From: Cyclobacteriaceae bacterium
Lineage (GTDB): Bacteria > Bacteroidota > Bacteroidia > Cytophagales > Cyclobacteriaceae
DNA: 64,000 nucleotides
Direction: 5' to 3'
Assembly: GCA_028285445.1 (NCBI GenBank)
Contig: JANQPQ010000043.1
Location: forward strand, 62,001-126,000
The notes under the pieces are model-generated. The model had not been told where the DNA came from and did not search any database. It saw nothing but the letters and a program-made list of their open reading frames with translations. Shown in pieces: positions 9,155 through 18,278 of this stretch. The number at the start of each line of letters is the position of its first letter. The stretch's first letter is position 1. The translations under genes were made by a program, and so were the position numbers.

Positions 9155-11845
9155 ATGCGCTATTTGGGGGCAACAACTATTGTTATCTTGCTTTCGCTTT
9201 TCGCGAATTCTGCGCAAGCATTGCATGTCAAAGCCGGCCAGATCCTGGCCCGACAGGACCCAGATAATCCCTTGAAATTTACCTTCCTGGTAGTGCTTTA
9301 CTGGGATGGAAACTTCCCAAACCTCTCTTCTAACAGAATAACTTTTAATCACGGTGATGGTACTATTGGTACCATACTTACCGAGGAGCGCACAATTGAT
9401 GAATTGAGCAATTCGGTAATTGTGAAACTAACGTATGAGCACATCTACTCTGCCCCGGGAGTTTATATTGCCAGTTTACTGGATGTTGGAAGAAACGAGG
9501 ACGTGATAAACATAGGGCCTCCGGAAGCGCAAGGCTTTTATATAGAGACCATGCTTACGGCGGGTATCAAGGGTTTCAACAGCCCCGACTTGCTACTTGA
9601 TCCTCTGGACTTTGCCTGTAGTGGTAGATCATTTTTTCATAATCCCGGAGCCTTTGACGATGATGGTGACAGCCTGGCTTACCGATTGGTTACGCCTAAG
9701 CAGATGCAAGACTCCTTGATCACTAATTACAGGTTTCCTAATGACCCTTTCTTCGGTGGTAGCTCATCAACCGGTGGCCCGGTAATTTTCGACATTAATC
9801 CATTTACGGGAGATATAACCTGGGACTCCCCTAATACTTTGGGAGAGTACAACATAGCATTTATCATTGAGGAGTGGAGAGAGGGCCAGCTTATTGGGTT
9901 TGTTACCAGAGATATGCAAATAGTAGTAACCTCCTGTGAAGGCACTAACCCCGAGCTGGAAATACCGGACGATATATGCGTCTTCCCCGGCACAAACATC
10001 AATGAGGTTATTGCCGCGACAAACGAGAACCTGGATATGAATCTACTGGCGGTCGGTACTATCTTTGACAGCTTCCGGCCCTCACCGGCGATTTTTGACG
10101 CCACCAATCCACAGATAAGCCCAGCTCTCGGTGAATTCCAGTGGATGACGACTGAAGATCATATTCAACAAAACCCCCATAATGTAATTTTTAGAGCTGA
10201 AACAGTGCCTACACCCACCAACCCCTTTAAGCTCATCGACATCAAAACATGGCAAATTAAAGTGGTGGCACCTCCGCCGACTATGCAATCTGCTGTGCCA
10301 GACGGAAGAGCCATGATGCTAGGCTGGAGTTCTTACTCCCTGTCTAATGGAGAGGAATATATTATTCTGCGAAAGGAAGGTTGTGACAGCAGTCCTGCCG
10401 ATATGTGCAAAAATTATATTCCTCCGGGCTATGCAGAAATTGGCCGGGTGCCCATCACGGAAACATCGTTCCTTGACAACGATCAGGGTAGAGGGTTGAT
10501 ACGAGGGGTCTCTTACACCTACCGCATTATGGTTAAGATGGCCAATGGGGCCCGAAGTCTGCCATCAAATAGCGTCTGTCAGGAATTGGTTTTTGAGGCA
10601 CCGGTAATGATGAAATCTGATGTGCTCACGACCGATGCCCAGAATGGGTCAATTCAGGTAAGCTGGACACAGCCATTCGAAATAAATGAAATTAACTTTC
10701 CGCCGCCATATCAGTATGAACTCTTCCGCACCACTGGAATTAATGGCACCGGCTTCGAAAGGATATACACTACCAACGACAGTAGGGATACTACCTATTT
10801 TGATGAAGGATTAAACACCGTTGATTCAGGTTACAGCTACCGGGTATTGCTGAATTTTGGAGTGAATCAGGAATTTGTAGATTCAGCAGACAGGGTGTCT
10901 TCAATTGACCTGCTGGTTTCTTCGGCAGAGAACAGTGTGGAGCTCAATTGGAGTTACAACACCTCCTGGGAAAACGACCGGTTCTATATCTACCGGGCAG
11001 GAGAAGGAGACTTTACGCTAATCGATACCCTATTCGTTCCGGAGTATACGGACACGGTGCTGGTTGTAGATCGTACAAGGAGTTTCAGCTACGTTGATTC
11101 CGGTCAGGAAGAGGAGGGATTGTCAGGTAATCTGACCTATTGCTACTATGTGGAATCGGAAGGCAGGTATTCAAGCACTAAGCTGCCAGGCCCAATAGTA
11201 AATCGCTCACAAGAGGGGTGCGCCAAGCCAATTGATACAATACCACCTTGTGCCCCCGATTTGTTACTGGAGACGGCTAACTGCGACACTTATGAGACTG
11301 GCAGTAATTTCACCAATTTGTTGAATTTTGCAGGCTCAACCGCCACCTGCGAAGAAGACATATCATCCTACAATATCTACTATCGGCCTTTCCGGGAGGG
11401 ACAGTTTGTTTTAATCGATTCCACGGAATTATCCACTTTTACTCATCATAACAGTAACAACCCGGTCGGCTGCTATTATGTAACCGCTTTGGACGACTTC
11501 GGTAATGAAAGTGATTCCAGCGCAGTGTATTGCATTGACAATTGTATCATTCCGATTGAGATGCCTAACGTGATTACGCCAAATAGCGACAATAAAAATG
11601 ATTTCCTCGAAGCTATTAGAATTCCTCCTTCCGTCTCCAGTATTTATATAAAGATCCACAACCGATGGGGCAAAACGGTTTATGAAGGACTACGGGAAGG
11701 AAACCCATTGTGGAGTGCTAAAGAGCTTGCTTCAGGAGACATTGCAGCCGGGGTCTATTATTATACAGTGGTGGTGTTCTACCAAACGCTAGACCCGCAA
11801 GGAGTTTCACAGGAGTATAATGGGTGGTTTTCGGTGCTCAAATAG
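9155..11845 (+). CDS. large secreted protein with gliding/T9SS type B C-terminal domain
   Basis: 896 residues from the ATG at 9155, which gives a clean signal peptide ending ANSAQA; the upstream ATG at 9113 would add an unlikely 14-residue extension. The N-terminal third is beta-rich with PKD-like features, the middle holds several fibronectin-III-like repeats (about 390-710), and the C-terminus (MPNVITPNSDNKNDFL..., HNRWGKTVYE..., GVYYYTV) is the gliding-motility-associated C-terminal module that targets proteins through type IX secretion. Such proteins are usually cell-surface adhesins. It stands alone after the two-component genes. Confidence 0.85.
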   Translation: MRYLGATTIVILLSLFANSAQALHVKAGQILARQDPDNPLKFTFLVVLYWDGNFPNLSSNRITFNHGDGTIGTILTEERTIDELSNSVIVKLTYEHIYSAPGVYIASLLDVGRNEDVINIGPPEAQGFYIETMLTAGIKGFNSPDLLLDPLDFACSGRSFFHNPGAFDDDGDSLAYRLVTPKQMQDSLITNYRFPNDPFFGGSSSTGGPVIFDINPFTGDITWDSPNTLGEYNIAFIIEEWREGQLIGFVTRDMQIVVTSCEGTNPELEIPDDICVFPGTNINEVIAATNENLDMNLLAVGTIFDSFRPSPAIFDATNPQISPALGEFQWMTTEDHIQQNPHNVIFRAETVPTPTNPFKLIDIKTWQIKVVAPPPTMQSAVPDGRAMMLGWSSYSLSNGEEYIILRKEGCDSSPADMCKNYIPPGYAEIGRVPITETSFLDNDQGRGLIRGVSYTYRIMVKMANGARSLPSNSVCQELVFEAPVMMKSDVLTTDAQNGSIQVSWTQPFEINEINFPPPYQYELFRTTGINGTGFERIYTTNDSRDTTYFDEGLNTVDSGYSYRVLLNFGVNQEFVDSADRVSSIDLLVSSAENSVELNWSYNTSWENDRFYIYRAGEGDFTLIDTLFVPEYTDTVLVVDRTRSFSYVDSGQEEEGLSGNLTYCYYVESEGRYSSTKLPGPIVNRSQEGCAKPIDTIPPCAPDLLLETANCDTYETGSNFTNLLNFAGSTATCEEDISSYNIYYRPFREGQFVLIDSTELSTFTHHNSNNPVGCYYVTALDDFGNESDSSAVYCIDNCIIPIEMPNVITPNSDNKNDFLEAIRIPPSVSSIYIKIHNRWGKTVYEGLREGNPLWSAKELASGDIAAGVYYYTVVVFYQTLDPQGVSQEYNGWFSVLK

Positions 11846-11931
11846 TTTCAAATTTCAAGTTCAAAATTTCAAGTACACTAGCATTTAGACTGATTCCGAC
11901 TACTTTAAACTAGAAACCTGAAACCTTGAAC
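11846..11931. repeat. imperfect repeats and hairpin between convergent genes
   Basis: The stretch has direct repeats of TTTCAA(A/G)TT and, further right, GAAACCTGAAACCTTGAAC. GTTCAAAATTTCAAGT on the left pairs with the right copy at 13 of 16 positions, and the mismatches become G-U pairs on the minus-strand transcript. It lies exactly between two converging genes, so it may act as a shared terminator. Confidence 0.45.
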
Positions 11932-12821
11932 TAGCTCTTGTAGCCAAAACGCCTCAGCTGTAACGACTTCGATCTCCAGTCGGGTTCAACTTTAACAAAG
12001 GTTTCCAGGAATACCTTTTTGCCAAAAAAAGCTTCCATTTCGGCCCTGGCCTCTGTACCTACTTTCTTTAATGCCGATCCATTCTTGCCAATGAGAATGC
12101 CCTTTTGGGTTTTTCTCTCCACAAAAATTTCGGCCCTAATTCTAATGATCTTGTCATCTTCCTTAAACTCAGTCACTACCACTTCAGAGCTGTAGGGTAT
12201 CTCTTGCTTATAATTGAGGAAGATCTTCTCTCGTATCATCTCGGCTACAAAGAACCGCTCCGGCTTGTCTGTCAGTTCGTCTTTCGGAAAGTACGGCGGA
12301 TGGTTTGGCATGTGCGAGAGGATGCAGCCAAATAGGTCTTTAACATGAGTACCGTTAAGGGCTGAAATAGTAATCACTTCTGAAGGTGTGAATACATCTT
12401 TCCAGTAAGTGAGCTTATCCTGCAGCTGGGTGCCCTTGGCCTGATCAATTTTATTAATGACCAAAACCACTGGCACTTTGGTGTTAGTCAATTTAGTCAA
12501 GATTTCATCCTCCTTATTATACTTCTCTCCCAACTCTACCATAAATAGTATCAGGTCTGCGTCTTCAAGAGAGGAATTTACGAATCGCATCATGGATTGG
12601 TGCAGTTCATATTGGGGCTTGATAATTCCTGGAGTATCGGAATACACAATCTGAAAGTCATCACCATTAACGATGCCCAAAATGCGATGCCTGGTAGTTT
12701 GCGCCTTTGAGGTGATGATGGAAAGACGCTCTCCAACCAGTTGGTTCATTAGCGTTGACTTACCTACATTGGGCTTTCCAATGATGCTGACAAATCCCGC
12801 CTTGTGCTTCTGCTTCGTCAA
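11931..12821 (-). CDS. era: GTPase Era
   Basis: 296 residues. The GTPase domain shows GKPNVGKSTLMNQL (about 15-28), the switch II motif DTPG and NKID for guanine specificity. The second half is a KH domain with the GKNG loop (LIGKNGSALKK). Era binds the 3' end of 16S rRNA and helps mature the 30S subunit. The start overlaps the stop of the upstream SDR gene by 4 bp (ATGA), implying an operon. Confidence 0.97.
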   Translation of the reverse strand: MTKQKHKAGFVSIIGKPNVGKSTLMNQLVGERLSIITSKAQTTRHRILGIVNGDDFQIVYSDTPGIIKPQYELHQSMMRFVNSSLEDADLILFMVELGEKYNKEDEILTKLTNTKVPVVLVINKIDQAKGTQLQDKLTYWKDVFTPSEVITISALNGTHVKDLFGCILSHMPNHPPYFPKDELTDKPERFFVAEMIREKIFLNYKQEIPYSSEVVVTEFKEDDKIIRIRAEIFVERKTQKGILIGKNGSALKKVGTEARAEMEAFFGKKVFLETFVKVEPDWRSKSLQLRRFGYKS

Positions 12822-13660
12822 ATCTTCAGCAACTTTTTGATAAAACGATCGAAGGATCTATCGCTGAGAAGGTAGCGTGGGATAGTCCAGTTTCGAAATT
12901 TGTTATTCATAATGGCATAACGGGCTTTGGGCCTTTTCTTCTCAAATATGTGTAAGCATATTTTCGCAAATTTATCTGCGCCCATGCCGTTTGCACCCTG
13001 CTTTAGGAAAAACTTGGAAAACCGCGCTAAGGGTAAGGCATAGGGAGAGTTTAGAATCTCCGCCGGAGTTTCTGAATTACTTTTTGTCCAGATTGGCGTT
13101 TGGATAGCTCCCGGCCCCAGAATTATGACATCAATACCAAATATCTGTAACTCGCGGCGTAAGGCATGCGAGTAACCTTCTAATGCATGTTTGGAAGCAT
13201 TGTAGGGCGTCATAAATGGCGCTGAAAGTTGACCGGCTGTGGAACTCATCATCATGATCTTACCTGGAGAGTAGGGAGAATTCTGTTCACCACCAAGTAG
13301 CCTTATAAACGCCTGGGTAACAGCAATTGTACCTATCAGGTTAACCTCCAGCTGGTGTCGGTAAACATCCAGATCAAGCATCATTGAGGGACCTGTCAAC
13401 GCAATCCCGGCATTATTTATCAATCCGTGCAGGCCTTCGGCTCCGATTTGGCCTTCAACATCCTGCGCTGCTTTCTTAATAGCTTCCCCGTCGGTAACGT
13501 CAAACAGTAATGGTACTACATTGTCGCTCAGTGCTTTAAGCTTCGCCACATCATCGACTTTCCTGACGCTGCCAAATACGCGATAGCCTTTATTGGCGAA
13601 GGCTTTAGCTAGTGCATGTCCTATGCCTGTAGATGCTCCGGTAATGAGTATATTCTTCAT
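12818..13660 (-). CDS. SDR family oxidoreductase
   Basis: 280 residues from the ATG at 13660 (MKNILITGAST); a start 7 codons earlier is possible. The NAD(P)-binding motif TGASTGIG is near the N-terminus, NNAG is present, and the catalytic Ser...YNASK set lies near residues 146-164 (MMSSTAGQ..., YNASKHA). This is a classical short-chain dehydrogenase/reductase. The substrate is unknown. It overlaps era by 4 bp. Confidence 0.87.
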   Translation of the reverse strand: MKNILITGASTGIGHALAKAFANKGYRVFGSVRKVDDVAKLKALSDNVVPLLFDVTDGEAIKKAAQDVEGQIGAEGLHGLINNAGIALTGPSMMLDLDVYRHQLEVNLIGTIAVTQAFIRLLGGEQNSPYSPGKIMMMSSTAGQLSAPFMTPYNASKHALEGYSHALRRELQIFGIDVIILGPGAIQTPIWTKSNSETPAEILNSPYALPLARFSKFFLKQGANGMGADKFAKICLHIFEKKRPKARYAIMNNKFRNWTIPRYLLSDRSFDRFIKKLLKI

Positions 13661-13783
13661 GTTCCTGCCAGGTTCATTCACACTTGCTGAACAAAATCAA
13701 AGTTAAAGTATAAATATTGCTTGAATCACAATTTAGCCGAATTGCTGGAGAGGACTTGGCACCATCATTGCCAACTATAAAGC

Positions 13784-14548
13784 ATGAGAACCACGCTAAT
13801 ACTTATAATCCTTTTAAGCCTACTGACCTTTGCGGCCTGTACCAACAGAATGTTGGTGCCTACCAATTATAAGGCTGATGTGAAGAACGTCAATGCCGTG
13901 ATTGATGATGGTGATGTGCAATACAGACTGGAGAATCTCGAGGTGACATCGACCCATATGACTTTTAGCCTGGAAGTAACCAACGATTCTGAAAACGCAC
14001 TGGATATTAATGTTAGAGACGCAAGGCTCTATGGCAGCACTAAGCCCTTCAGTAAGATTTACTCTAAGGAGGAAGAGGTGGCTTACACAAACAGATCCTG
14101 GGCCATGAGTCCGCAATTGGTTAATAAGTACTATGAAGAAAAAATTAAGGCCAAAGATGCAGCCATGGCATTCCTGGCTATTGTGGGTGTAGGGCTGATA
14201 GTAAATGACATAGTTCAAGATAGTGCTCCAATAACCAGTGAGGATGATCTTGACCGCGCCATTGCTCGCGATGGACTGACGGCACTGGGCCTGCTAGCCG
14301 TTGATGCGGCTGGTACAGCGGTAGACGTTTCTAAATATCAAGATGTGGAAGAGCTGGATTATCTGCCAGAAGAGCTGTTTGTAAAGAAGCAAATAGAACC
14401 GGGTGAGCGGTACCACGGAAAAGTGATGTTTAAGAAATCAGAATATTTCAGGTACTACCGAATGATATTGCCTGTTAAGGGTGTTCATCTCATATTCGAC
14501 TTTAGAAGGGCCAAAGGGGAGGAGAATCGGGCGCTGCGCTATCAATAA
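13784..14548 (+). CDS. hypothetical lipoprotein
   Basis: 254 residues with a signal peptide and lipobox TFAAC at about residues 15-19. A hydrophobic, Ala/Gly-rich segment lies near 125-140 (AAMAFLAIVGVGLIV). The rest looks beta-rich. Divergent from the SDR-era operon. No family is recognised. Confidence 0.75.
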   Translation: MRTTLILIILLSLLTFAACTNRMLVPTNYKADVKNVNAVIDDGDVQYRLENLEVTSTHMTFSLEVTNDSENALDINVRDARLYGSTKPFSKIYSKEEEVAYTNRSWAMSPQLVNKYYEEKIKAKDAAMAFLAIVGVGLIVNDIVQDSAPITSEDDLDRAIARDGLTALGLLAVDAAGTAVDVSKYQDVEELDYLPEELFVKKQIEPGERYHGKVMFKKSEYFRYYRMILPVKGVHLIFDFRRAKGEENRALRYQ

Positions 14549-14704
14549 TTGTAGAAAGTTTATTTTGCATTTGACTACAAAGTCTCTGCAGTTCGTTTTA
14601 TATTAGTACTAGGCCCCTTTGTAGGTCTAAATCCCAAACCAATTTATTTACTATCCTGATGACGAGGTAATAGTGGCCTCGCATTAGGTTTAAACAAAAC
14701 CAAT

Positions 14705-15190
14705 ATGAACTATTTATTTCATGACGGGGTGGGATTCGTGCATTTGCTTTCTTCCATCCTGGCTTTAATTTTTGGAACAATGGTGGTGGTGATGAAAAAG
14801 GGCGATCGTAGACATGTAAGGATGGGCTATCTCTATTTTACCAATATGGTGGTGCTGCTGGCTACCTCATTTTTGATGTACCGCTTGTTTGGCCGATTTG
14901 GACTTTTTCATTGGGCTGCTGTGGCTGCAACTATAGTTTTAGCCATAGGCATGATACCCATCTGGCTCAAACGGCCCCGCAACCGTTGGCGCTTCCTTCA
15001 TTTCAACTTTATGTACTGGTCGGTAGTGGCGTTGTATGAAGCTTTTGCGTCAGAGCTGCTGACTAGAATTCCAGAGTCACCATTTTTCAGAATGGTAGGT
15101 GTTGCTTCGGGAGGGGTGTTGGTGATAGGATTCATCATTTTCTTCAAGTATAAGGCGAAGTGGGAAAAGGAAATTGGAATTGGTGAATAA
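14705..15190 (+). CDS. DUF2306-like integral membrane protein
   Basis: 161 residues with about four membrane helices. The HLLSSILALIFGTMVV helix, the KKGDRRHVRMGYLYF loop and the later LHFNFMYWSVVALY helix match the layout of DUF2306 proteins. Function in the family is unknown. It lies just upstream of the initiator tRNA gene on the same strand. Confidence 0.75.
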   Translation: MNYLFHDGVGFVHLLSSILALIFGTMVVVMKKGDRRHVRMGYLYFTNMVVLLATSFLMYRLFGRFGLFHWAAVAATIVLAIGMIPIWLKRPRNRWRFLHFNFMYWSVVALYEAFASELLTRIPESPFFRMVGVASGGVLVIGFIIFFKYKAKWEKEIGIGE

Positions 15191-15247
15191 TGGCAGATAG
15201 AGCTATTGTTTTTTATATGTGAAGACTCTACTTTTGTCATCCCATAT

Positions 15248-15320
<73 letters not shown>

Positions 15321-15334
15321 CTACAACAAAAAGG

Positions 15335-15376
15335 AAGTCCTTGTAACTGAATAAGTTGCAAGGACTTTTGTTTTTT
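15335..15376 (+). terminator. terminator supplied by the element for the tRNA
   Basis: AAGTCCTTGTAACT and AGTTGCAAGGACTT form a long stem followed by a T-rich run. It lies inside the element, right after attL. It replaces the original tRNA terminator, which was displaced to the far side of the element at 29461. Confidence 0.8.
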
Positions 15377-15378
15377 GA

Positions 15379-15398
15379 CGTACTGTAGAGCGTACTAA
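15379..15398. repeat. left arm-type repeat
   Basis: Two copies of CGTACT spaced as CGTACTGTAGAG-CGTACT. A near copy (16 of 20 bases) occurs at 29305-29324 next to the integrase gene. Pairs like this near both ends of an element are typical of integrase arm-binding sites. Confidence 0.5.
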
Positions 15399-15408
15399 TG
15401 TAAATCTT

Positions 15409-17211
15409 TCAGGCTACTATAATGCCCAGATATCGTCCTGCTAACCTTCCCGCCACCTTAGTTATCTTGCCAAGGGTCGTTTCCCAAAAGCTTTTATTGT
15501 TAAGAGCCTTTTTCCCGAACCCAACTAATTCTTGTATAGTTGTTTCTACTTGCGCTTCCAGATCTGCAGAAAAGGTGGCAACATGTGCCGGATTAATCAA
15601 GTCATCACCGGTGACAATCTTGGCTTTCACTTCGGAAAGAATCTGCGTTTTTAGTTTGTCCCTAGATTCTTGGGATTTTAAGTATTCCAGGGCTTCCTTA
15701 CCTCTTTCTCCCTCTGTGACGTTTGCGATGTGTGTATTAATTGTCTCTTTGACTTTGTTATGTATCTCTTCTTCGCTAACCACTTTAAAGGAAAAATCAA
15801 AAACCGTATCAAAGGAAACCAAAATTTCATAAGCATTGAAAGCACCTCTTTCAAATCTCGAAATATCGATCGTGTAATATCCTTCCCTTTCCCCAGCGGC
15901 ACTAGGCTCAATCTCGCCTGACCCTTTGTTTCTTGCAAACACTCGGTTTTCGGGTACTGTCTTGGATAGCTTAAAATCGATTCTAACTGATTGCGGAGAA
16001 TACGAGAATTGGAGATCATTGAGTGTGTTTTTAGAATCCAGTGTCAGGTATGGTTGTTTTTTGAACGTCAGAGATTTGGGTTTCCCAAAGTTGTCATTGA
16101 TACTGCCAAACTTCATTCGGTAGAGGCCATCATTCAAACCGGTCAAATCCAAATTAAAGTTAATCATGCCCGACTCGTCAATTTTGAGTTCATGTATAGT
16201 TCGTTTGAGGGATTGATGTAATTCAACTGGATCCCTAATTAGCTCGAGGCTAACTTTGCTTTCAGTTAAATCAAAATCTCGACTGCCTGCTATTGCATTT
16301 GTTTGAACCCTAATTTCAAGCTTTTGCTTGTCAAAGGTCAAGGCATTTGAGAAGGGGATGAACTTGTCTCCTTTCTTGATTTCAAATGACAGAGCAGTAA
16401 ACTCCGTTTCCTTAAGAACTTTGTCGATCAATGTGAACTTTTGTCCGGTGGAACTAGTGACATTTATCATCAATGCATCTCCATCCGTAATTTCCCTTAT
16501 AGCAATATCGAAATGAGCCTTGAGTGTTGTACCTCTTCTAACGTTTTCTATATGGTCGGCAATGAAAGTTCCCACTTTAAGTTGTTTTTCATTGTTTGTA
16601 AGAAGCTCAATTTCCTCATACTCGAAGTCAGGAGTATTACTATTAAAATGCAACCTGACCGTTTTTTCATTGAAAAAGAGTTCATTCGAAGTGAGCTTTA
16701 CAGGGTTACCTGGGCTAGGTATATTTATCTCTTCTTTGTATAGAGGAAACTCTAAGGAGAGAATGTCGTTGTCGTTGCCTGACCTACTCTTGAATAAGAA
16801 CTTAAAAGTAAAATAGCTCCACTGATTTGTCCTAATTGGATTCTTATAAGGAGTGCTGTCTGCCCTCATTAACTTGAGATTGTCTAGAGTAAATTTCAGA
16901 GGTTCGGAGCCTTCATCTTCGGGACTTATCTCAACATTATCTGCAATTCGTAGTTGATTATAGTGCCCATTCACAATCATTTTTATTGCCATATCTCTTT
17001 GGAGAAAATAGGAGTCCCCGATATCAATACCCTCATTAAGCTTCTTATAATTAAGGAAGACCTTTACAACGAGATTATTGTTATTATTCCACTCATAAGT
17101 CACTTCCTTAATGGGTTGGGCTTTGGTTACAACCTTGACCTCTTGTGCAAGAGCAGCAAAACTAAGTGAAAACGAGATTGAAATTGCGGAAACCAGTATG
17201 GGGACATTCAT
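15409..17211 (-). CDS. hypothetical secreted protein of the element
   Basis: 600 residues from the ATG at 17211, chosen because it gives a signal peptide (MNVPILVSAISISFSLSFAALAQ). The body seems to consist of repeated beta-rich, Ig-like segments, ending in a helical region (about 500-590) and a short hydrophobic C-terminal stretch (GRLAGRYLGIIVA). It is transcribed toward attL, away from the other left-arm genes. Unusual cargo for a small satellite; a role at the cell surface is possible but is inference. No family is recognised. Confidence 0.7.
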   Translation of the reverse strand: MNVPILVSAISISFSLSFAALAQEVKVVTKAQPIKEVTYEWNNNNNLVVKVFLNYKKLNEGIDIGDSYFLQRDMAIKMIVNGHYNQLRIADNVEISPEDEGSEPLKFTLDNLKLMRADSTPYKNPIRTNQWSYFTFKFLFKSRSGNDNDILSLEFPLYKEEINIPSPGNPVKLTSNELFFNEKTVRLHFNSNTPDFEYEEIELLTNNEKQLKVGTFIADHIENVRRGTTLKAHFDIAIREITDGDALMINVTSSTGQKFTLIDKVLKETEFTALSFEIKKGDKFIPFSNALTFDKQKLEIRVQTNAIAGSRDFDLTESKVSLELIRDPVELHQSLKRTIHELKIDESGMINFNLDLTGLNDGLYRMKFGSINDNFGKPKSLTFKKQPYLTLDSKNTLNDLQFSYSPQSVRIDFKLSKTVPENRVFARNKGSGEIEPSAAGEREGYYTIDISRFERGAFNAYEILVSFDTVFDFSFKVVSEEEIHNKVKETINTHIANVTEGERGKEALEYLKSQESRDKLKTQILSEVKAKIVTGDDLINPAHVATFSADLEAQVETTIQELVGFGKKALNNKSFWETTLGKITKVAGRLAGRYLGIIVA

Positions 17212-17557
17212 GGGATTCGTGGCTAATAGACCTATATGGATTACAATCAAATATATGGAATTGTCCCCTTTCAAGGTGTTTCGAAACAGCAAACCCTTTT
17301 ATAGCCTCCTGGGCTTTTCACTGATAAAGAAAATAGGTATATTGAAACTCCTTCTGAAACCAGATTGAATTCTCAGTCTGTCATCGACAAAGGGTTATTA
17401 CGAATAGAGTCGATGAATTATCAATATAATACATTTTTAATCCGGATGGCTTGGAGGGTAGATAAGTGCCTCTCATTACGAAGCGTAATACCTCTTCCAA
17501 GTGAAAAGCAAACCTATTTTGCTGTTCTGCCCAGTCATCTACTTGACATAAGAAAAG
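17212..17557. promoter_or_regulatory. intergenic control region between divergent element genes
   Basis: 346 bp without a convincing gene. It contains an inverted repeat ATTACG-AAG-CGTAAT at 17475-17489 and an earlier TTATTACGAA near 17396. These could be operators for the excisionase-like operon that starts at 17558. A short open frame across 17365-17583 has no start-site or composition support. Confidence 0.4.
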
Positions 17558-17845
17558 ATGCAGGACAGTATTACAGTAATTAAATGCTCAGATCTTAAGC
17601 GCCTAATAAAGGAAGCCGTAGATGAGGCTACTAAGGACCTGGCATTACCACTTGAGGCAGATGTACTCTTGGAAAAACCCCTAACGTTGAAGGAAACAGC
17701 GGAATTTTTCTCAATTGAGGTGCAAACACTTTACAATTGGAGAAAACAAGGGATCATCAAAGGATTTAGCATAGGACGTAGAGTTTTTTTTGCGCCATCA
17801 GAATTAAGGGCGATTCAGGCTAGAAAGCAAAAAAAAGCGATATGA
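17558..17845 (+). CDS. excisionase-like helix-turn-helix protein
   Basis: 95 residues. The C-terminal half has the MerR-like/HTH_17 pattern LTLKETAEFFSIEVQTLYNW, then RKQGIIKGFSIGRRVFF. This is the Bacteroidota excisionase (Xis/AlpA-like) family, which binds attachment sites and/or element promoters. The N-terminal 40 residues are helical and charged. It is first in an apparent operon; its stop overlaps the next start (ATGA). Confidence 0.8.
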   Translation: MQDSITVIKCSDLKRLIKEAVDEATKDLALPLEADVLLEKPLTLKETAEFFSIEVQTLYNWRKQGIIKGFSIGRRVFFAPSELRAIQARKQKKAI

Positions 17846-18267
17846 ACATCACACAATTAGAGGATCCCAATATCCTACTCACGCAATACGGTTTTACTTC
17901 TTATGGACAATGCGGGTGCATTACGCATTGGTTTTACGAACGTGATCTTTTCAGGTACTACAGACTTAGAGTCACAACAACCCGGACTGACAGCGGTATA
18001 GTTTCGGAGCTTCATCTTAATTATAGCAAGAGGGCAGCGTCCGATTACTATCGATTTCTAAAACTGGTAAGCCTTGAGATTATATCCTGGGAAAGTAGTA
18101 TCAAACTGGTGGATGACTCTGTATTTGTAGATTTGGAGATTGTTCCACTCATGGAGGCCATTTCGCCTATAATTAGTAATCAACATGGCTATGAGCTAAA
18201 CCCCATTTACAAATACATCGATGATTGCTTCCTGGATGCAGATGACGATGAACCCGTCGGTGAATAA
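17842..18267 (+). CDS. hypothetical protein of the replication operon
   Basis: 141 residues, overlapping the excisionase-like gene by 4 bp and followed within 12 bp by the replication initiator gene. Acidic C-terminus (DDCFLDADDDEPVGE), no membrane segment. No family recognised. Position suggests a role in replication or excision control, by inference only. Confidence 0.72.
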   Translation: MNITQLEDPNILLTQYGFTSYGQCGCITHWFYERDLFRYYRLRVTTTRTDSGIVSELHLNYSKRAASDYYRFLKLVSLEIISWESSIKLVDDSVFVDLEIVPLMEAISPIISNQHGYELNPIYKYIDDCFLDADDDEPVGE

Positions 18268-18278
18268 GCGGTTTGGCT

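Noticed and set aside
17365-17583. Possible 72-residue gene before the excisionase-like gene
   Set aside because: It overlaps the excisionase start, has biased composition and contains the palindrome expected in a promoter region.
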